Source: Corticium candelabrum
Lineage: Eukaryota; Porifera; Homoscleromorpha; Homosclerophorida; Plakinidae
Assembly (NCBI RefSeq): GCF_963422355.1
Contig: NC_085102.1
Coordinates: forward strand, 4,673,420 to 4,737,419
Reading direction: 5' to 3'
DNA length: 64,000 nt
The position numbers and the translations under genes are program-made. Shown here piece by piece: positions 8,936-19,723 of this stretch; within the stretch, counting starts at the first letter, position 1, and each line of letters starts with the position of its first letter. The notes under the pieces are model-generated. The model was given only the letters and a program-made list of their open reading frames with translations, made no database searches and was not told where the DNA came from.

Positions 8936-10406
8936 GCTTCAGGACAGTAATGGTCTTGTTGTGTTAGTGTTAGGTTGCTCATGATGTAAACGTTTGATTT
9001 AAATGGAAAATATATGTATGGAGACAGATGGATGGACATACATACATACATCTGTGTGGAAAATATCAGACAATGTCCCACCAACTGTGTTGTTTGTCCG
9101 ACCAGATACTATATCAGTGTTGGAGTGTTCCGACAAAACGTCTCCTCTTCTGCCTATGACAGTGTAAAGTCTGTCTCTCAGCACATGATGGGCTTTCCAT
9201 TGATGTTAATTTCATAAGTATAGGTGCCTCCTAGTATGATTTATCTATAGAAAATCTCAGCTGGAAATTACTGTATACTACGTAGCTGTCCAGTAATGTC
9301 AACTTGTTGTTGTTGGCTCTCGCTTTGGGTCCAGAAGTTCATAATGCCCGTGTTTGTTTAGTAGGTGCTGCTATTCCAAATTGACTTTATTTGCAACACA
9401 ACACTATGAGAAACACAGAAACACAGTACAGTACCCATAGACTACAGAATAACAAGCCAACATTCTAACATAGTGATGTTTCTTTTCCTAACAAGATGTA
9501 GATGCATCACGTTGGTAAAAACTTCCACGTAGCAAAACCCTGGAATGCAATTACAGCATTGAGATAATTGGTGGCATTTAGCACACATAACCATCCATAT
9601 AGCTAACAATTGTCATATGATAACAGCTTATCAATAAATTATATGCAAAATGGCTGCAGTAGGGGTGGGACTTATTGATGAATGAATGTCCTACCTAGAT
9701 TCAGTTTGTCCCAGCCAAAATAATTCCTTGTCTTCTACACTGCATACATGCATGCATACATACGGACATGTAATTATATATAATGTAAAAGTGACATCGT
9801 CAAGTGTAAAAAGCAAAGCTTGCTTTAAAAATGGCTACTAGCCAGGTCTTAGAAGACTAAGAGTCGGAACAAGATTGAACATACACAGACAGAGAGACAT
9901 ACATATTTACAGACAGACGAATGGATGAACAGACAAGCTGTTTCATATTTTCCAATCTGCAATGGAACATGTGGCCGTTTCCTCCATAGAACAACAGTAT
10001 GGTGCAAACCTACTGCAACCACCAGACACTAATTATAAAAATTAAAAATATTTATAGATGGTATATAAGTGCACAACTAACAGTGTGTAAACAAAACACA
10101 GAAAGAAAGAAAAAACGAAGTCATCGTTACAGTTAGTAAACTTGACTCATACAGTGGAATGTTTGTTGCACCAGATTGCGAAAAACATATGAGAGATTGT
10201 CTTGCAGATCTAATGTAAGAGGATCTTAACTTGGATACAATTTTTCTATACAGTCCAAACTAAGGCTGTTTAACAGACCACAAAAGCCAATCTATATTGT
10301 ATGGAGTCTAGAGATGTTTGTCCACCATCCACGTAGTGATCATCAAGCATATGTTCAGACAGACGGACAAACAAACTTACACACAGACAAACGAGCTCGA
10401 CAGCCC
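8936..10406. other. spacer with CAGA/CATA microsatellites, no gene recognised
   Basis: Bases 8936-9040 and 9770-10400 recur in units 3 and 4. Bases 9050-9760 look single-copy in this window, and I see no exon matching a known gene. Short runs of CAGA and ACATACAT occur near 9770 and 9890. Confidence 0.5.
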
Positions 10407-10742
10407 GAGCAATCACCGGCCGTTTCAATGCCAATCCGATCACAAAATCTCTTGCATTCTTTTCGCCTTCCCTTTCTCTTTCTTGTCGTACTGCTCCTTC
10501 TGCAAGCGTCCTAGAGCATCAAAATAACAATCCCAACCCCAATTTGTCTTGGCAAACGTGCGATGCTCAAAATTCAAGGAAAGTGATGAGTTTTTTAAAA
10601 AAACTTGGATTGCGGAAGTCTTTCCGTTTCTGTACGCTCTCGTTCAGTCGTATGTTTCTCTGTCTTTGCTTTTTCAATAAATTAGTTATCTTGGATTGTA
10701 ACTCGGGTTTGCATTGTCTGGAAAGAGCCAGTGGTAGGTTGA

Positions 10743-10836
10743 TAGTCTCGCGTGGCCAGACGTTCGCGTGCGGGAGAAAAAGCTTGATAGTTCTCACCCC
10801 TCCCCTCCCGCACGAACGTCTGGCCACGCGAGACTA
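10743..10836. mobile_element. 94-bp hairpin MITE with 9-base target duplication
   Basis: The ends TAGTCTCGCGTGGCCAGACG and its inverse are almost the whole element. GTAGGTTGA flanks it on both sides (10734-10742, 10837-10845). Three sister copies (about 650, 38542 and 62108) show the empty site inside SAP30BP exon 2. A nine-base duplication suits Mutator-type elements; that class is inferred. Confidence 0.85.
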
Positions 10837-11639
10837 GTAGGTTGACGCGAGTTGGACAGTGGGATTTTGTCGGGTTGTCGGTGGTTGGTGCCCCTGGGGG
10901 GAGGGGAAAGTCGCTACTAAACAGGGATGTACCTTCGATGTCATCTTGAACTGGATAGAGAATGTGACTTGTGGGATGGTCGTTGGACTACAGAAAAACA
11001 TGTTGGTGTTACACAATGTGAAATGCAGAGTTTGAGAAGGTTTGACTTGTATGTCTTGTTGTCTGTCCGTGGCATTGATTTGTCAGCTTCCTGTCTGCCT
11101 GTCTGTCCTGCCCATCATTTGTAGTGTTCAAATGTATTATCTAGTCTGGCTATCACAAATAAATTAATTTAATCTATACATTTATATAAATAAAATAAAA
11201 TTAATATAAAATAGGCAACTAGACTAACAACTAATATATTAATTTATTTATTTTATTAATAATATTGTAATTGAATATTTAATTAAATTTGCTTATTTGC
11301 TTTAAAATCAACTCACCATTTTTCCGCCATTTCATCTTCACTCTCACTGCTTGGGTCATTGCCCTCCCGAAACTAAGAGACCAATGACACAATGGGAGCC
11401 GCCTGTATCCGGGTCCTTATGAGCACATTCCTCAGCAATGACGTCGAAGCACTCGAACTGTGATGGAACTGCACGAGACCTCCGGACAAGAGAATCAGAC
11501 TCTCGCTGGCTGATGCGACTTCGGAATTGTCCGGTTCGCTGTCGTCACTGATTTTTGTCTTTGAGTTCACGTCCTCCTCGTCTGAGTCGCCGTGATAGGT
11601 CACAAGCTGGATGAGACATCTGGATAGATGAAGAGTCGT

Positions 11640-11915
11640 TTACAAACTACATTCAGTTCGTCACAATCCAAACTCACACAATCACAAACAGACAAATACA
11701 CGAAGACAGACTCACTCAAATCGACAGACAGACTTACTCAAATCGACAGACACAGGCAGACACACAGACATACAAATACACAAACAGAAAAACACACAGA
11801 CAGACATACTCACACTCAAATGGACAGACACATAGACAGACAGACAGGCATACTCATACTCAGATGGACAGATATACAGACAGACAGACTCACACACATA
11901 TGGACAAACACATAA

Positions 11916-11946
<31 letters not shown>

Positions 11947-12090
11947 AACACAGAGACATATTCACACTCAGATGGACAGACATGTAGACAGACACACAGA
12001 AGGACAAAGTCACACTCAGATGAACAGACACATGGACAGACACATAAACAGACACATAAACAGACACACAAACAAACACCTGAAAACATC
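11640..12090. repeat. degenerate CAGA/CACAGA microsatellite
   Basis: Long run of GACAGACA, CACTCAGATGGACAGACA and related units, shorter at 39400-39530. Reading frames on both strands here are repeat artefacts. Confidence 0.85.
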
Positions 12091-12202
12091 ACAGCTTTGC
12101 TCTGATGTGCTACGCGAGTTGTACCAAACTCACTGACCAAAACGAGTGACCAACAAAAAAGAAACAGTCAAACAGACCAACAGTAAACTACACAGTAAGT
12201 AC

Positions 12203-12588
12203 TTTGACTTCTGAGAGCACACCGGTGGTTGAAACACTGAAATCCAAGTATGCAATCATCTCTGGTGTTGGTGCACAATAAAACTTGTCAAGCTTCCTCT
12301 TCTGTGGATCCTCCGTCTCAAGAATAGGTGGGAGAGACTTCACGTCGAGTGTGCTGGTAGCCTCTTTTGTCCTCAGCAGTTTGGTGATACGTTGAATTGT
12401 TAGAATGGCAACTGACTTGCTGACTTTGACGATCATTTTGACTGCTGGTAATGTTGTTGCGATGTTCAATGGAGATAGAGGTCGCACGGGAACGGGAACG
12501 AGACCAACAAGAAGGCAGCCATAGAAAGCAACAACAAGCTCAATACCTAGAGAAGAGGAAAGACATTGAAATATCTACACTCATATAT

Positions 12589-12685
<97 letters not shown>

Positions 12686-13011
12686 AACAGACAGACAGAC
12701 AGAGAGACAAACAGACAGACCAACAGACACACACACACGTGCGTGCGTACACACAATGACACACGTACACAGACACGCACACACGTACACACACACATGT
12801 ACACACACACACGCACACATTTCATTCAGTAACGTAAAGAGTACATGATCTGGAGTCATTTGTGCTCGCCAACAAAGCACCTCAGACAAAAACTGATATC
12901 TTCCTGCACCATCTCTGTCGTCAGCCATCGGTTCCATTGGCCTCCCTTCAGCCAATGCAGGCTTCACACCCGTCACAATGTCCCCAATCATATGAGCAGC
13001 ACCACTAACAT
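12203..13011 (-). pseudogene. DIP2: DIP2 fragment (start of second adenylation domain), inside SAP30BP exon 1
   Basis: Two exons remain. Exon 13011..about 12821 codes DVSGAAHMIGDIVTG and RYQFLSEVLCWRAQMTPDHV. Exon 12546..12203 codes VVAFYGCLLVGLVPVPVRP, NIATTLPAVKMIV and AYLDFSVSTTGVLSE. These follow Disco-interacting protein 2 (human FLSEVLQWRAQTTPDH, AFYGCLYAGCVP, NIATTLPTVKMIVEVS, AYLDFSVSTTG). DIP2 proteins have a DMAP1-binding N-terminus and two acyl-CoA-synthetase-like domains. The first exon's donor is spoiled compared with its copy at 40.9 kb, an exon that should lie between them was not found, and the rest of the gene is absent. A long CA/CAGA microsatellite fills the intron. Confidence 0.85.
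12589..12684. repeat. (CA)n microsatellite
   Basis: Pure CA run in the intron of the DIP2 fragment, followed by CAGA and mixed CA/CG repeats to about 12815. Confidence 0.96.
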
Positions 13012-13281
13012 CTAATAACACAAAACACATCATAACAACTGACATACACAAACTGTTGCCTCTATTCATCCATCTGTCTGTCTGTCTGTCCGTCTGTCCT
13101 TCTGTCTGATTGCCTGTCCATTCGTCAGTCTGTCTGTCCGTTTGTCAGTCCATCTGTCCTACAATGAATCGGAACAGTTTACAGAAGTTGCTGTGTAGTA
13201 CGAGAAGTCATAGTAGCTACAAGACCATGTGCAAACCAAGTTGGGGATACTGGAGTCGCACCAACTCATGCTACCCGACAT

Positions 13282-13622
13282 AGCGACAAGAACACAGAAT
13301 AGAGTACAAAAACATGCACACAAACTTGCATACGGGATATGTTTAAGTTGTACCCCGGATATTGTGAGTACGTCATGTGTACAGTTTTCTTGAACTTCTA
13401 CAAGTTTCTTTTCTAGCAGGCTACATCGTCCTAATTATTTTTTATCTACAGTAAAATGTTTGCATTTTTCTTCGACCTTCAACTAATATTACTGTTGCGT
13501 CACGATCGGACATGCGCACTGCATCGCTTTGTTTCTTTGTTTGCACACTCAGTAACGTGCGCGCGAAGAGAGGACTGGGTACCTACGAGTCTAGTAAGAG
13601 CACAACGACGATAGCGCATGCA
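13282..13622. promoter_or_regulatory. promoter region of collagen/D8C, unit 2
   Basis: Homologous to 2303-2637, but the ATATCCGGG palindrome has drifted (CCCCGGATATTG near 13352). The SAP30BP side is now broken, so only the collagen side may still work. Confidence 0.45.
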
Positions 13623-14858
13623 ATGAGCAGCAGCGAAGTGGACGAGAGTTGTAAAGTTTTGCAAGGAAATTGTGGCCCAAGCGGCAGATGGACGATTGCG
13701 TTGTTTCTATCGTTAGTTGTGGGCAATTTTGTGTTTAGCGGTTTTCTGTTGTGGAAGCTCAGTGTTCAGGAGAAAAGATTTGAGAAAAGCGTAGAGAAGT
13801 TGCAGTTGGACTTGCAGGAACTTCAAGTAGAAAAAGAGGAAATGAAGCAGGTTTATGAGACGTTGTCTGAGTATGGAGGAGAAAGAGGGAAGAGGTCGGA
13901 AGAATCTCCCAGTCAGTCGTCACAAGTTACAATCAACATTGCACACGTATTTGGGTCATTCATCAAACAGATGTGCAAACCAGAATCAGCAATTTGTATA
14001 CCAGGTCAACCAGGAAGAGACGGATTGCCAGGTTTGTCAGGAAAAGATGGTGTACCAGGTAGAGATGGATTGCCGGGAAAGGACGGTCCAATTGGATTGC
14101 CAGGTCTACCAGGTAGAGACGGTCGTACAGGATTGCCAGGTCAAGTGGGAAGGAATGGTGAACCTGGCAGTAAGGGATTATCAGGTAAACAGGGTCCACG
14201 TGGAATAGCAGGTAGGAAAGGAGACACGGGAGTGAGTGGAGAGAAAGGAGAAAGAGGAGAGAGGGGAGTCGGTGGACTGCAAGGAATTGTGGGTCCTCGA
14301 GGAGAAAAAGGAGAAGAAGGAGACAAAGGTGAACGAGGATATACTGGTTTTAAAGGAGAGAAGGGTGGAAAGGGGGAGATTGGGTTACAAGGAGGAAGAG
14401 GAATGAAAGGAAACAAAGGGGATGAGCAGGATTTACATCAATTGTTTAATCTCCCCAGTCAATGTTTACCAGGGAATCATCGTGTTTTAAATGAAACTTG
14501 GAGACAAACATCTGAGCATTATTCTAAGACAACTCTTCACTGTGATAAGACAGGTAGTTCACAAAATCAACATGGTTTTACACCAGGCTGGCATTCATTC
14601 AGTCCTACAATAGGTGGAGCTATGCCAGAGAATTGCACATCTCATTACTACTGTGGAACTCTTGCATCAGGATGGTTAAAAGGATCTCACCCAAATGTAA
14701 TTGGTCAAAAAATTTCAAGAACAGTTTGCTTTAGTCTTGCTGGCAGTTGTTGTTGGAGTCAGACTAGTGTTGAAGTGATCAACTGTGGACAGTATTACAT
14801 ATACAACTTATCTAACACTCCAGATTGTGCTCTAGCTTACTGTGCTCGAGGACAGTGA
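13623..14858 (+). CDS. type II membrane collagen with D8C domain, unit 2
   Basis: 411 residues, same order as the unit 1 gene: membrane helix, coiled coil, RGKR, Gly-X-Y helix, D8C. It is the shortest of the four because it has one long collagen cassette ([16 protein letters not shown], about 14268-14360) where unit 1 has three. The linker before D8C reads DEQDLHQLFN, like unit 3 and unlike units 1 and 4. The D8C backbone is unchanged, but residues beside cysteines differ: LHCDKTGSSQN, SHYYCGTLASG, SLAGSCCWSQ, PDCALAYC. The ATG at 13623 was chosen by agreement with the other copies. The open frame and kept cysteines suggest a working gene. Confidence 0.86.
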   Translation: MSSSEVDESCKVLQGNCGPSGRWTIALFLSLVVGNFVFSGFLLWKLSVQEKRFEKSVEKLQLDLQELQVEKEEMKQVYETLSEYGGERGKRSEESPSQSSQVTINIAHVFGSFIKQMCKPESAICIPGQPGRDGLPGLSGKDGVPGRDGLPGKDGPIGLPGLPGRDGRTGLPGQVGRNGEPGSKGLSGKQGPRGIAGRKGDTGVSGEKGERGERGVGGLQGIVGPRGEKGEEGDKGERGYTGFKGEKGGKGEIGLQGGRGMKGNKGDEQDLHQLFNLPSQCLPGNHRVLNETWRQTSEHYSKTTLHCDKTGSSQNQHGFTPGWHSFSPTIGGAMPENCTSHYYCGTLASGWLKGSHPNVIGQKISRTVCFSLAGSCCWSQTSVEVINCGQYYIYNLSNTPDCALAYCARGQ

Positions 14859-15152
14859 AGAGCAAGTTTCCTTTATCAAAACCATCACATGTACTTATCT
14901 TTCCATTTTTGTGTGTATCTATGCTTCTCTGACTAGACAAGTGTCTGCTAAGAATGATTGTTGTAACAGCTGCTTGTTGTGTAGGATTGCTGCATACAGT
15001 ATGATGTGCTGCTAGATGGAAATTTTGTTCTAAACATACACAGTTTGTGAGCAGAAATGTGGTTTGCTGTCTACAGTTAACAACAATATTTACTGGTGTA
15101 GCAATAGGTAAAATGTTATATGTTAGATCACGTGTAGTTACATTTAATGAAA

Positions 15153-15247
15153 TTTACCGCCATGGGTTTGGTTCAAGTCCTCGTGTCTGGGTGACCGGAA
15201 ATGGCCCATCGAAGCACGACTGATACCTTACTATACACTCAGTGAGT
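15153..15247 (+). mobile_element. short SINE-like insertion with a tRNA B-box-like motif
   Basis: Units 1 and 3 run straight through here (CATTTAATTAAATTAAGGATT), while unit 2 has about 95 extra bases. The insert contains GGTTCAAGTCC, which fits a polymerase III B box. No clear A box or tail; possibly a truncated tRNA-derived SINE. Confidence 0.5.
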
Positions 15248-15295
15248 AAGGATTAACTGTTATACATAGTAACCAACAAAATATTTATAAAAAAT

Positions 15296-15590
15296 GAAAT
15301 TTGATTAATTAATTATATATTTATTGCAATTTAAATAAATAAATAAATTATATATTTATTACAATTTAAATAAATAAATTAATTATATATTTATTACAAT
15401 TTAAAGAAATAAATTAATTATATATTTATTGCAATTTAAATGAATAAATAAATTATATATTTATTGCAATTTAAATGAATAAATTAATTATATATTTATT
15501 GCAATTTAAATAAATAAATTAATTATATATTTATTGCAATTTAAATGAATAAATTAATTATATATTTATTGCAATTTAAATAATTGACAA
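15296..15590. repeat. AT-rich tandem repeat, unit about 36-40 bases
   Basis: About eight copies of TTAATTATATATTTATTGCA plus AATTTAAATAAATAAA. Units 1, 3 and 4 have a single or degenerate copy at the same place downstream of the collagen gene, so the array grew in unit 2. Confidence 0.9.
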
Positions 15591-15826
15591 TATTAGTTAT
15601 TTATTATTGTTTACTTATCTTTTATTACCTTTTATTTTGTAATTTACACTTATCCTCAAATTTTTATTTACATGCTTACAACATTATAATATAATCAACA
15701 TAGCAAACGTTAAATGATTTTTAGAGACTTAATTATCCGGGCATTTTACAAATTTTATAACCCGTACTGCCAACATGACGCGTTGATTTTCTAGCCTTTG
15801 TGATCGTCTCCCTTTGCCTTTCGTCA

Positions 15827-16089
15827 ATGGAATCATTATATCAAAAAGCGAACAAGTAAACAACAAAACTAATTTCGTATTTCGTTTTATTCTTGCGACC
15901 TCAGATTTTTGTTTGTGTTTGCAGATTGTTGATGGAAGTTGAGAGTCACATATAATCTCTAGGGCACTCGTATTCGCCTCAACTTGAGCAGGAAATTGAG
16001 GGTAAATTAGAGGAGTTGTTCTCTGATATTCAGAGGTTGGAGCAGATGGTCGCTAAAGAACCACCTTCCAGGAAGCAGAGCGCCAAACT
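15827..16089 (+). pseudogene. GOSR2: GOSR2 exons 1-2, unit 2, broken
   Basis: Exon 1 is 15827-15855 and exon 2 is 15925-16089, homologous to unit 1. Exon 2 has an in-frame stop where other copies read SHISSLG (codon TAA near 15952). Exons 3 and 4 are absent: the LTR element and LINE debris follow directly. Confidence 0.85.
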
Positions 16090-16143
16090 GTGAGATTTGT
16101 GGAATGAGAGGAGGGATGGTAGATGGGTAGATAGACAGACAGA

Positions 16144-16257
16144 TGTGGTGTTATACTGTTTGTATTTATTCTACTCAACACACTAGAACTCAACACACTA
16201 CGAAGACACAATAGTTACGCATGCGTGTCAATACGCTATTAATAGAGTCACTCCACA
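16144..16257 (-). repeat. 3' LTR of the Mag-like element
   Basis: 114 bases, starts TGTGGTGTTATAC and ends CACTCCACA; one difference from the other LTR. The purine tract lies directly beside it (16258-16266). Confidence 0.95.
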
Positions 16258-16264
16258 TCTCCCC

Positions 16265-19200
16265 TTACAGGTCGAGTTTCATCGGCCTCTTTATTTGACA
16301 ACCAGTCTGGCTTCTCGTTTGTGGCCTGGTTGGTGTTGTTTGACCAGTTTCCGTATTCTGGGGACTTCCGATTTCAGGTGAAGTGCCAAACTTTGGGATG
16401 GCTTTCAAATGTCCTCTATTTCTCCTCACCTCCCCTTTGTCTGTTTTGATGACATAGGATCGTGGAGTGTGGCCTGGACCAACGATTGTCCCTTGAGCTG
16501 GCTCTTTACCTGACGTTATCCAGACTTCCGTGTCCTTTTGTAATTGGGGCAGGTCTTTAGCTCGATGTCTGGAGTCAAAGTTCTTCTTCTGTTTACTTTT
16601 GAAAAAATTATCTGCTTCACGAAAATTCCTCAGGTAATCCCAGTGTGGGGTGAGTTGTGCTGTCGACTGTGGCATCGTTGTTCTCAATCGTCTTCCCATG
16701 AGCAATTCTGAAGGACTGAGAGTGCACCAAGGCAGTGGCGTGGATCTGTAAGCCAGTAGCCCGAGATGTGGGTCCTCCGCCTTTGTCAGTAGCTGTTTGA
16801 TGGATTTGACCATCCGCTCCACGAGTCCGTTGCTCTGCGGGTACCTAGGGCTGCTGGTTATCATGACAAATCCATAAGCCTTGGCGAACTCTTTGGTTTC
16901 CCGAGCGATGTACTGAGGTCCGTTGTCACTCCTGAGAATATCAGGGATGCCGTGACGGGCAAAAACAGATTTCAAGGCTTGAATTACTGCTAAGGCTGTG
17001 GTGGACGTCAACTTGATAAGCTCTGGATATCTTGAGAAGTAGTCAATGACAACAAGATAATGAGCTCCATTTAACTCCATCAAGTCCGTTCCCACAACTT
17101 GCCAAGGAAAATCTGGTAACTGAGAAGTCATGAGTGGTTCAGTTCCTTGTGGATTCTCTTTTGCACATGTGGGGCATTGTTGCACCAATTGATATATCTG
17201 TTGTGTTATCCCCGGCCACCAGACGGAGGTGTGTGCTCTCTGTCTGCAACGAACTATGCCCTGATGACCCTCATGAATTTTGGTCAGGACATCTTTTCTG
17301 AGTTCGTCAGGAATCACTACACGGTTGTTGTATAGTAGTAGGTGGTTGTGTACCGTCAGTAGCGATCTTACTCTCCAAAACGGGATTAGAGAAGTTTCCT
17401 CAGGACATTTGTCGGGCCATTGTGACTGACTGTACTGCATCACTTGGGCACACGTGGCATTTCTAGCTTGTGCTTCTCGGTACGTTTGTAGTCTGTCCGT
17501 TGTAGTTGGTAAATTAGCAACTACCTCATTGATGAAGGTCTCAACATCGTCCTGTAGAGAATCCTCCGTGATCTGTTCTTGTAGGGGTGCTCTTGACAAC
17601 GTGTCAGCTGTATAAAGCAGTTTCCCAGGTACATGTTCAATTGTGAAGTCGTATCTCGCCAAACGAAGTCTAAAACGAACAATTCTTGGCGGTAACCTGT
17701 CCAAGTGCTTAGTGCTAAGCAAAGGAACTAACGGCTTGTGGTCGGTCTCGATATGAAATTTGCGACCAAGTACGTAATCTTGAAACTTATCGCAAGCCCA
17801 TGTTAATGACAGAGCTTCCTTTTCAATTTGCGCGTAGCGCTTCTCAGTATCTGTCATGGACCGTGATGCGTATGCTATCGGCTTCCATTTATCTCCGGCT
17901 TCTTGAAGAAGTACCGCGCCTAGACCGTGTGATGACGCGTCAGCGGATACTTTCACCTTCTTCTGCGGATTGTACAGCTCCAGGACAGTAGGACGAGTCA
18001 ATTCATCCTTGATTCTTGTGAATGCTTGCTCTTGTGGATGTTCCCATAACCATGAGCATCTCGTACTCAACAGCTCTCTCAAAGGTTGACTTATCTCTGA
18101 AAGATGTGGTGAAAATTTTCCCAATTGGTTTGCCATCCCCATGAAGCGGCGCAATTCTGATACGTTCTTGGGCTGTTCTAGGTCTTGGATAGCTTTCAGC
18201 CGGGCTGGATCCGCTCTAAGACCTTTGCCATCGATAATGTGACCAAGAAATTTGACGGTGTGTACCCCAAACTCACATTTGGCCTTATTTAGAGTTGCTC
18301 CTGCTGCTTGCAGTCGTTGTAAGACCGAAGTCAGTCGGTCGTCGTGTTCCGTTTGACTTGTTCCGAATATGAGAACATCGTCCATGTGACATAATACTCC
18401 AGGTAGTCCCGAAAGAATCTTGCTCATTCGCCGTTGGAAAAGCTCGGGCGCACTAGCGATGCCGAATGGTAACTTGTTGAAGCAGTACCGTCCGTGAGGA
18501 GTGACAAAGGTAGTCAGTAGCCTAGATTCCACCTCTAGAGGTATCTGCCAAAACCCACTATTAGCATCGATTTTACTAAACGTTGTGGCTCCCGCCAATT
18601 GAGCAAGTGTGTCGTCCACTTTGGGTATGGGGTAAATCTCTCGTAGTACATTCTCGTTGAGGGGTTTCATATCTACGCAAATCCTGACGTCTCCTGTCTT
18701 TTTCCTGACTACAACCATACCAGCGCACCATTCTGTAGGGTCTTCCACTTGTGAGATGACGCCAATCTTTTCCATTCGATCTAGTTCTTCTTTGACTTGT
18801 TGTCTGAGAGAGATTGGAACATTCCGGGGTGTGTACAGCGCATAGGGCTTGGCTCCCTCTCTAAGCTTGATTTTGTATGGATCACCAAGATTACCCAGTC
18901 CCTGAAAAACTTTGGGAAATCGGTCTGGTATGGTGGTTCCTACACTGGTCGCTTGTATCCTGTGGACAAGTTGTAACGATGTGATAGCCGGTAACCCCAG
19001 TAAATTGGTTTTCAATCCCTGGACAACGAAGATAGTCTCCTCTGATGTCTTGTTATTCACTGATAGTGTACTTGTGAATTGTCCCAATGTCCGAAGAGCT
19101 GTAGATGTTGGTCCATACAAAGCTTTGGACGGTTTCTGCAACTTTGGCATTTCTAACACTCTATGTGCCTCTTCTGTGATCACTGTCACCTCGGCCCCCG

Positions 19201-19672
19201 TATCTAACTTGAATGTTAGCTCTTTGCCTCCTACTGAAATTTTGGAAGACCATGTGATCCTTTTGGATACATTCACTGGAAATACATAGGCCCCGTCTCG
19301 ACTCTCACTGTCCACATTTTCGATTGTCTTCGAGAAACATTGAGCTCCAAAGTGACCCTTTCGGTTACACTTTGAACACCTGGCTTGTCTTGCTGGACAG
19401 TAGGCTTCTTTAGCATGATATCTTCCGCAGCGCTTACATTGGTGTCGCGCGGGTGGGGTTGCCGACTTTGACCGTCCGCCGCCAAACTGGTGTCTGCTTG
19501 CTTGCGATTTGCCACCTGTGGTGCCGCTTTTACCGCCTGCTGTGCCGCTTTTAGCGCCGTTTCGCACTTGCTCTATGACAATTGGATGGTCCTTGCTGCC
19601 GTCACCTTGCAGATGTTTATGCTGTTCTTTCACGGCTTCTCTCTGTCTTGTAGATCGTTTGACCTTCTCCAA
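16265..19672 (-). CDS. pol: pol part of the Mag-like element
   Basis: One open frame of about 1,135 residues. It holds two zinc knuckles (CKRCGRYHAKEAYC, CSKCNRKGHFGAQC), a retropepsin-like protease (LDTGAEVTVI), reverse transcriptase with the catalytic box HMDDVLIFG, RNase H (IETDHKPLVPLL), an integrase zinc finger (HEGHQGIV...CPTC) and an integrase core with the D, D, E residues in GTDLMEL, LRSDNGPQY and NGLVERMVKS. It ends at the purine tract. Listed as a part of the fossil element, not as a host gene. Confidence 0.92.
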   Translation of the reverse strand: MEKVKRSTRQREAVKEQHKHLQGDGSKDHPIVIEQVRNGAKSGTAGGKSGTTGGKSQASRHQFGGGRSKSATPPARHQCKRCGRYHAKEAYCPARQARCSKCNRKGHFGAQCFSKTIENVDSESRDGAYVFPVNVSKRITWSSKISVGGKELTFKLDTGAEVTVITEEAHRVLEMPKLQKPSKALYGPTSTALRTLGQFTSTLSVNNKTSEETIFVVQGLKTNLLGLPAITSLQLVHRIQATSVGTTIPDRFPKVFQGLGNLGDPYKIKLREGAKPYALYTPRNVPISLRQQVKEELDRMEKIGVISQVEDPTEWCAGMVVVRKKTGDVRICVDMKPLNENVLREIYPIPKVDDTLAQLAGATTFSKIDANSGFWQIPLEVESRLLTTFVTPHGRYCFNKLPFGIASAPELFQRRMSKILSGLPGVLCHMDDVLIFGTSQTEHDDRLTSVLQRLQAAGATLNKAKCEFGVHTVKFLGHIIDGKGLRADPARLKAIQDLEQPKNVSELRRFMGMANQLGKFSPHLSEISQPLRELLSTRCSWLWEHPQEQAFTRIKDELTRPTVLELYNPQKKVKVSADASSHGLGAVLLQEAGDKWKPIAYASRSMTDTEKRYAQIEKEALSLTWACDKFQDYVLGRKFHIETDHKPLVPLLSTKHLDRLPPRIVRFRLRLARYDFTIEHVPGKLLYTADTLSRAPLQEQITEDSLQDDVETFINEVVANLPTTTDRLQTYREAQARNATCAQVMQYSQSQWPDKCPEETSLIPFWRVRSLLTVHNHLLLYNNRVVIPDELRKDVLTKIHEGHQGIVRCRQRAHTSVWWPGITQQIYQLVQQCPTCAKENPQGTEPLMTSQLPDFPWQVVGTDLMELNGAHYLVVIDYFSRYPELIKLTSTTALAVIQALKSVFARHGIPDILRSDNGPQYIARETKEFAKAYGFVMITSSPRYPQSNGLVERMVKSIKQLLTKAEDPHLGLLAYRSTPLPWCTLSPSELLMGRRLRTTMPQSTAQLTPHWDYLRNFREADNFFKSKQKKNFDSRHRAKDLPQLQKDTEVWITSGKEPAQGTIVGPGHTPRSYVIKTDKGEVRRNRGHLKAIPKFGTSPEIGSPQNTETGQTTPTRPQTRSQTGCQIKRPMKLDL

Positions 19673-19723
19673 CGTAAGCTCAGCATCACACTGTAGACGT
19701 TCTGATAGCGCCTGGTCTCTTAT

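Larger units (their letters stand above)
10407..13281 (-). pseudogene. SAP30BP: SAP30BP copy 2, broken and interrupted
   Basis: Exon 2 homology runs 10987..10407 and exon 1 homology 11606..11317, with the first codons of exon 1 stranded at 13281..13259. A 1.65-kb block holding a DIP2 fragment splits exon 1 after GTGATAGGTCACAAGCTG. Exon 2 also carries a 94-base hairpin insertion, loses part of the middle block (LITFLEF replaces LVTFLGLDELGS) and lacks its 3' third. Compared with the whole copy at 112-2302 it cannot code for the protein. Confidence 0.85.

Noticed and set aside
11712-12140. Cysteine/valine/serine-rich frames (SVCLSVCLS) over CAGA tracts, also at 48.9-49.5 kb
   Set aside because: Artefact of tetranucleotide repeats.
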